Below are positions 62,548 to 64,000 of a stretch of DNA of 64,000 bases, piece by piece. Position 1 is the stretch's first letter; every line of letters starts with the position of its first letter. The notes below the pieces were generated by a model. The model was not told the origin of the DNA, did not search any database, and saw only the letters and a list, made by a program, of their open reading frames with translations. The stretch comes from Lytechinus variegatus (lineage: Eukaryota > Echinodermata > Echinoidea > Temnopleuroida > Toxopneustidae): the NCBI RefSeq assembly GCF_018143015.1, contig NC_054741.1, positions 11,682,683-11,746,682 of the forward strand, in the 5' to 3' direction. A program made the position numbers and the translations under genes.

Positions 62548-62665
62548 GGGGGGGGGGTATTTAGTACAAATGTATGATACATAGGCCCCCTATGTGCCGC
62601 GGCCGGCAGAGACCCCAATTTTCAATCTAAATTTCTGTTCCATAGCATCACCAATTTAGTGCCCG
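62548..62665. mobile_element. Fragment of the hAT-like GC-rich MITE
   Basis: It has GGGGGGGGTATTTAGTAC, then CTATGTGCCGCGGCCGGCAG and AATTTCTGTTCCATAGCATC, a diverged left end of the 23316-23823 family. The right end is absent. Confidence 0.6.
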
Positions 62666-62679
62666 CTAATACATAGTTA

Positions 62680-62863
62680 CACACTAAATTATATGAGCCT
62701 AGGTTATTAAACAGAAAGTTATCGCGTTTACACAGACTTCAGAAGGGTAAGATGTAAACATGTCAGTGTGACCTTGACCTTTGACCCTATGACCTCAAAA
62801 TCAATAGGCTTCTGAGATCCATGCTGGTATTATACACACCAAATTATATGAGCCTAGGCCAAC
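62680..62863. repeat. Tandem repeat unit with GTGACCTTGACCTTTGACC, part 1
   Basis: Runs from ATATGAGCCTAGGTTATTAA through AAGTTATCGCGTTTACA, GACCTTGACCTTTGACCC and CAATAGGCTTCTGAGATCC to ACACACCAAATTATATGAGC. The next unit is at 63473-63620, so the family-B MITE has landed in this repeat. Confidence 0.7.
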
Positions 62864-62867
62864 TTAA

Positions 62868-63468
62868 AGGACAAGTCCACCCCAACAAAAACTTGATTTG
62901 AATAAAAAGAGAAAAATTTCAACAAGCATAACACTGAAAAATTCATCAAAATCGGATGTAAAATAAGAAAGTTATGACATTTTAAAGTTTCGCTTCATTT
63001 CGCAAAACAGTTATATGCACATCTCGGTCAGTATGCAAATGAGGGAACTGATGACATCACTCACTCACTATTTCTTTTGCATTTTATTATATGATATATG
63101 AAATATTTTGATTTTCTTGTCATTGTCATGTGATATGAAGTTTCATTCCTCCCTGACCACGTGGAATTCCATTATTTTAACATTTTGTGGTTCAGGCAAG
63201 GAGGTCCTAATCGTCAAATTCCTAAAAATTGAAATATTGTATAATTCAAACAATAAAAAAAAAAAGAAATAGTGAGTGAGTGACATCATCGACTCTCTCA
63301 TTTGGAAACTGGCTCGTTCATATAACTATTTTGTTAAAAATAAGCAAAACTTTGAAATGTCATAACTTTCTTATTTTACATCCGCTTTTGATGAAATTTT
63401 CAGCATTGTGCTTGTCTGATATTTCTCTATTGATTCAAATCAACATTTTTCTGAGGTGGACTTGACCC
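62868..63468. mobile_element. TTAA-flanked MITE, family B, copy 3
   Basis: 601 bp, perfect TTAA on both sides (62864-62867 and 63469-63472), AGGACAAGTCCACCCC ends. It splits a tandem repeat whose units contain GTGACCTTGACCTTTGACC: the host repeat resumes directly after the element. Confidence 0.87.
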
Positions 63469-63472
63469 TTAA

Positions 63473-63620
63473 ACTGAAGTTATCACATTTACAAGGACTG
63501 CAGAAGGGTAATATTACAACATGTAGCTGTGACCTTGAACTTTGACCTTTTTACCTAAAAATCAATAGGCTTCCTGGGATCAATGCTAGCATTATACACA
63601 CCAAATTATATTAGCCTTGG
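63473..63620. repeat. Tandem repeat unit with GTGACCTTGACCTTTGACC, part 2
   Basis: ACTGAAGTTATCACATTTAC, GACCTTGAACTTTGACC, CAATAGGCTTCCTGGGATCA and ACACACCAAATTATATTAGC parallel the unit at 62680. Confidence 0.7.
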
Positions 63621-63645
63621 TTCTCTGTAATAGCTCCATGGTTAA

Positions 63646-64000
63646 AGAGAAATTCCAGTAGTTGCAGTAAACACGATTTCATGAGAAAGTCTGTAAAACA
63701 AGGCTTAATTGTCAGTATATCATCGAGGATCTAGATCTGGTACAGTTGCATTAACTGAACTTTGTGAAATTTTGAAATCTACGCTGAAAAATGTTCACAC
63801 CGAAGATCCCCAACACAGATAAGCGCAGGTGGGACAATGTATAATTATTGCTTAGAGCGTTGGGCCTACCCGAATCCTGTGCTTATTTGCTGATTTCTCA
63901 GCAATTACACAATTTCTTCCAGAATCATTTTGCACATGCGTTTTATTTATACAGACACTTTGGTGGTCATTTCATTGATTCTGTACGAAATCATTTAAAA
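63646..64000. mobile_element. TTAA-flanked MITE, family C, copy 2 (cut by window end)
   Basis: It starts after TTAA at 63642-63645 with AGAGAAATTCCAGTAGTTGC and is inverted relative to copy 1. The far end lies just past base 64000. Confidence 0.75.

Overview
The window is eukaryotic nuclear DNA: intron-rich, AT-rich and crowded with short transposon copies. It is probably from a sea urchin or a close echinoderm. That guess rests on remembered echinoid repeats (the GCTCGCGCTTCGCGCTCGCAT family, the GTGCCGCGG-bearing inverted-repeat element, CGAAAT-rich tandem repeats) and was not checked against a database. A run of exactly 500 N (15054-15553) is an assembly gap.

Only two genes look functional, and both are incomplete. 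(1) TIMM21, plus strand, five coding exons between 39611 and 44132: the inner-membrane anchor and intermembrane-space domain of the mitochondrial import subunit Tim21. The exon or exons for the transit peptide were not found. (2) A POGLUT2/3 (KDELC1/2)-type endoplasmic-reticulum protein O-glucosyltransferase, minus strand, three exons between 61854 and 56069. They cover the end of the GT90/CAP10 catalytic domain and most of the C-terminal tail. Earlier exons lie beyond the right edge and the last, ER-retention exon was not identified. The two genes converge (tail to tail).

A third locus is a THAP zinc-finger gene present twice in opposite orientation: a better-preserved copy at 15.87-19.07 kb (+) and a frameshifted copy at 26.40-28.01 kb (-). 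Splice sites and intron sequence match between the copies, so this is an inverted segmental duplication. Exon-like blocks downstream of the plus copy (19356-19691, 22553-22669, 23866-24120) contain stops and look decayed.

Layout: 0-1.2 kb foldback and tandem elements; 2.2-2.8 kb LINE reverse-transcriptase remnant; 2.8-6.2 kb array of GCTCGCGCTTCGCGCTCGCAT-type repeats; 6.2-9.5 kb satellite of about 28 units of about 118 bp with a higher-order pattern; 9.5-15 kb mostly non-coding; 15.9-28 kb THAP duplication; 28-37.6 kb nested transposons and SINEs; 37.6-44.5 kb TIMM21; 45-49 kb transposons; 49-55 kb repeat-poor AT-rich DNA; 55-62 kb POGLUT2/3-like gene; 62-64 kb repeats.

The mobile DNA has a strong theme. 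At least five different terminal-inverted-repeat families are flanked by TTAA, and one begins CCCTAAA, like piggyBac. One insertion has a clean empty site in the inverted THAP paralogue. A GC-rich family of 508-545 bp has 8-bp target duplications, as hAT elements do. No virus-like element, CRISPR array or bacterial-type operon was seen.
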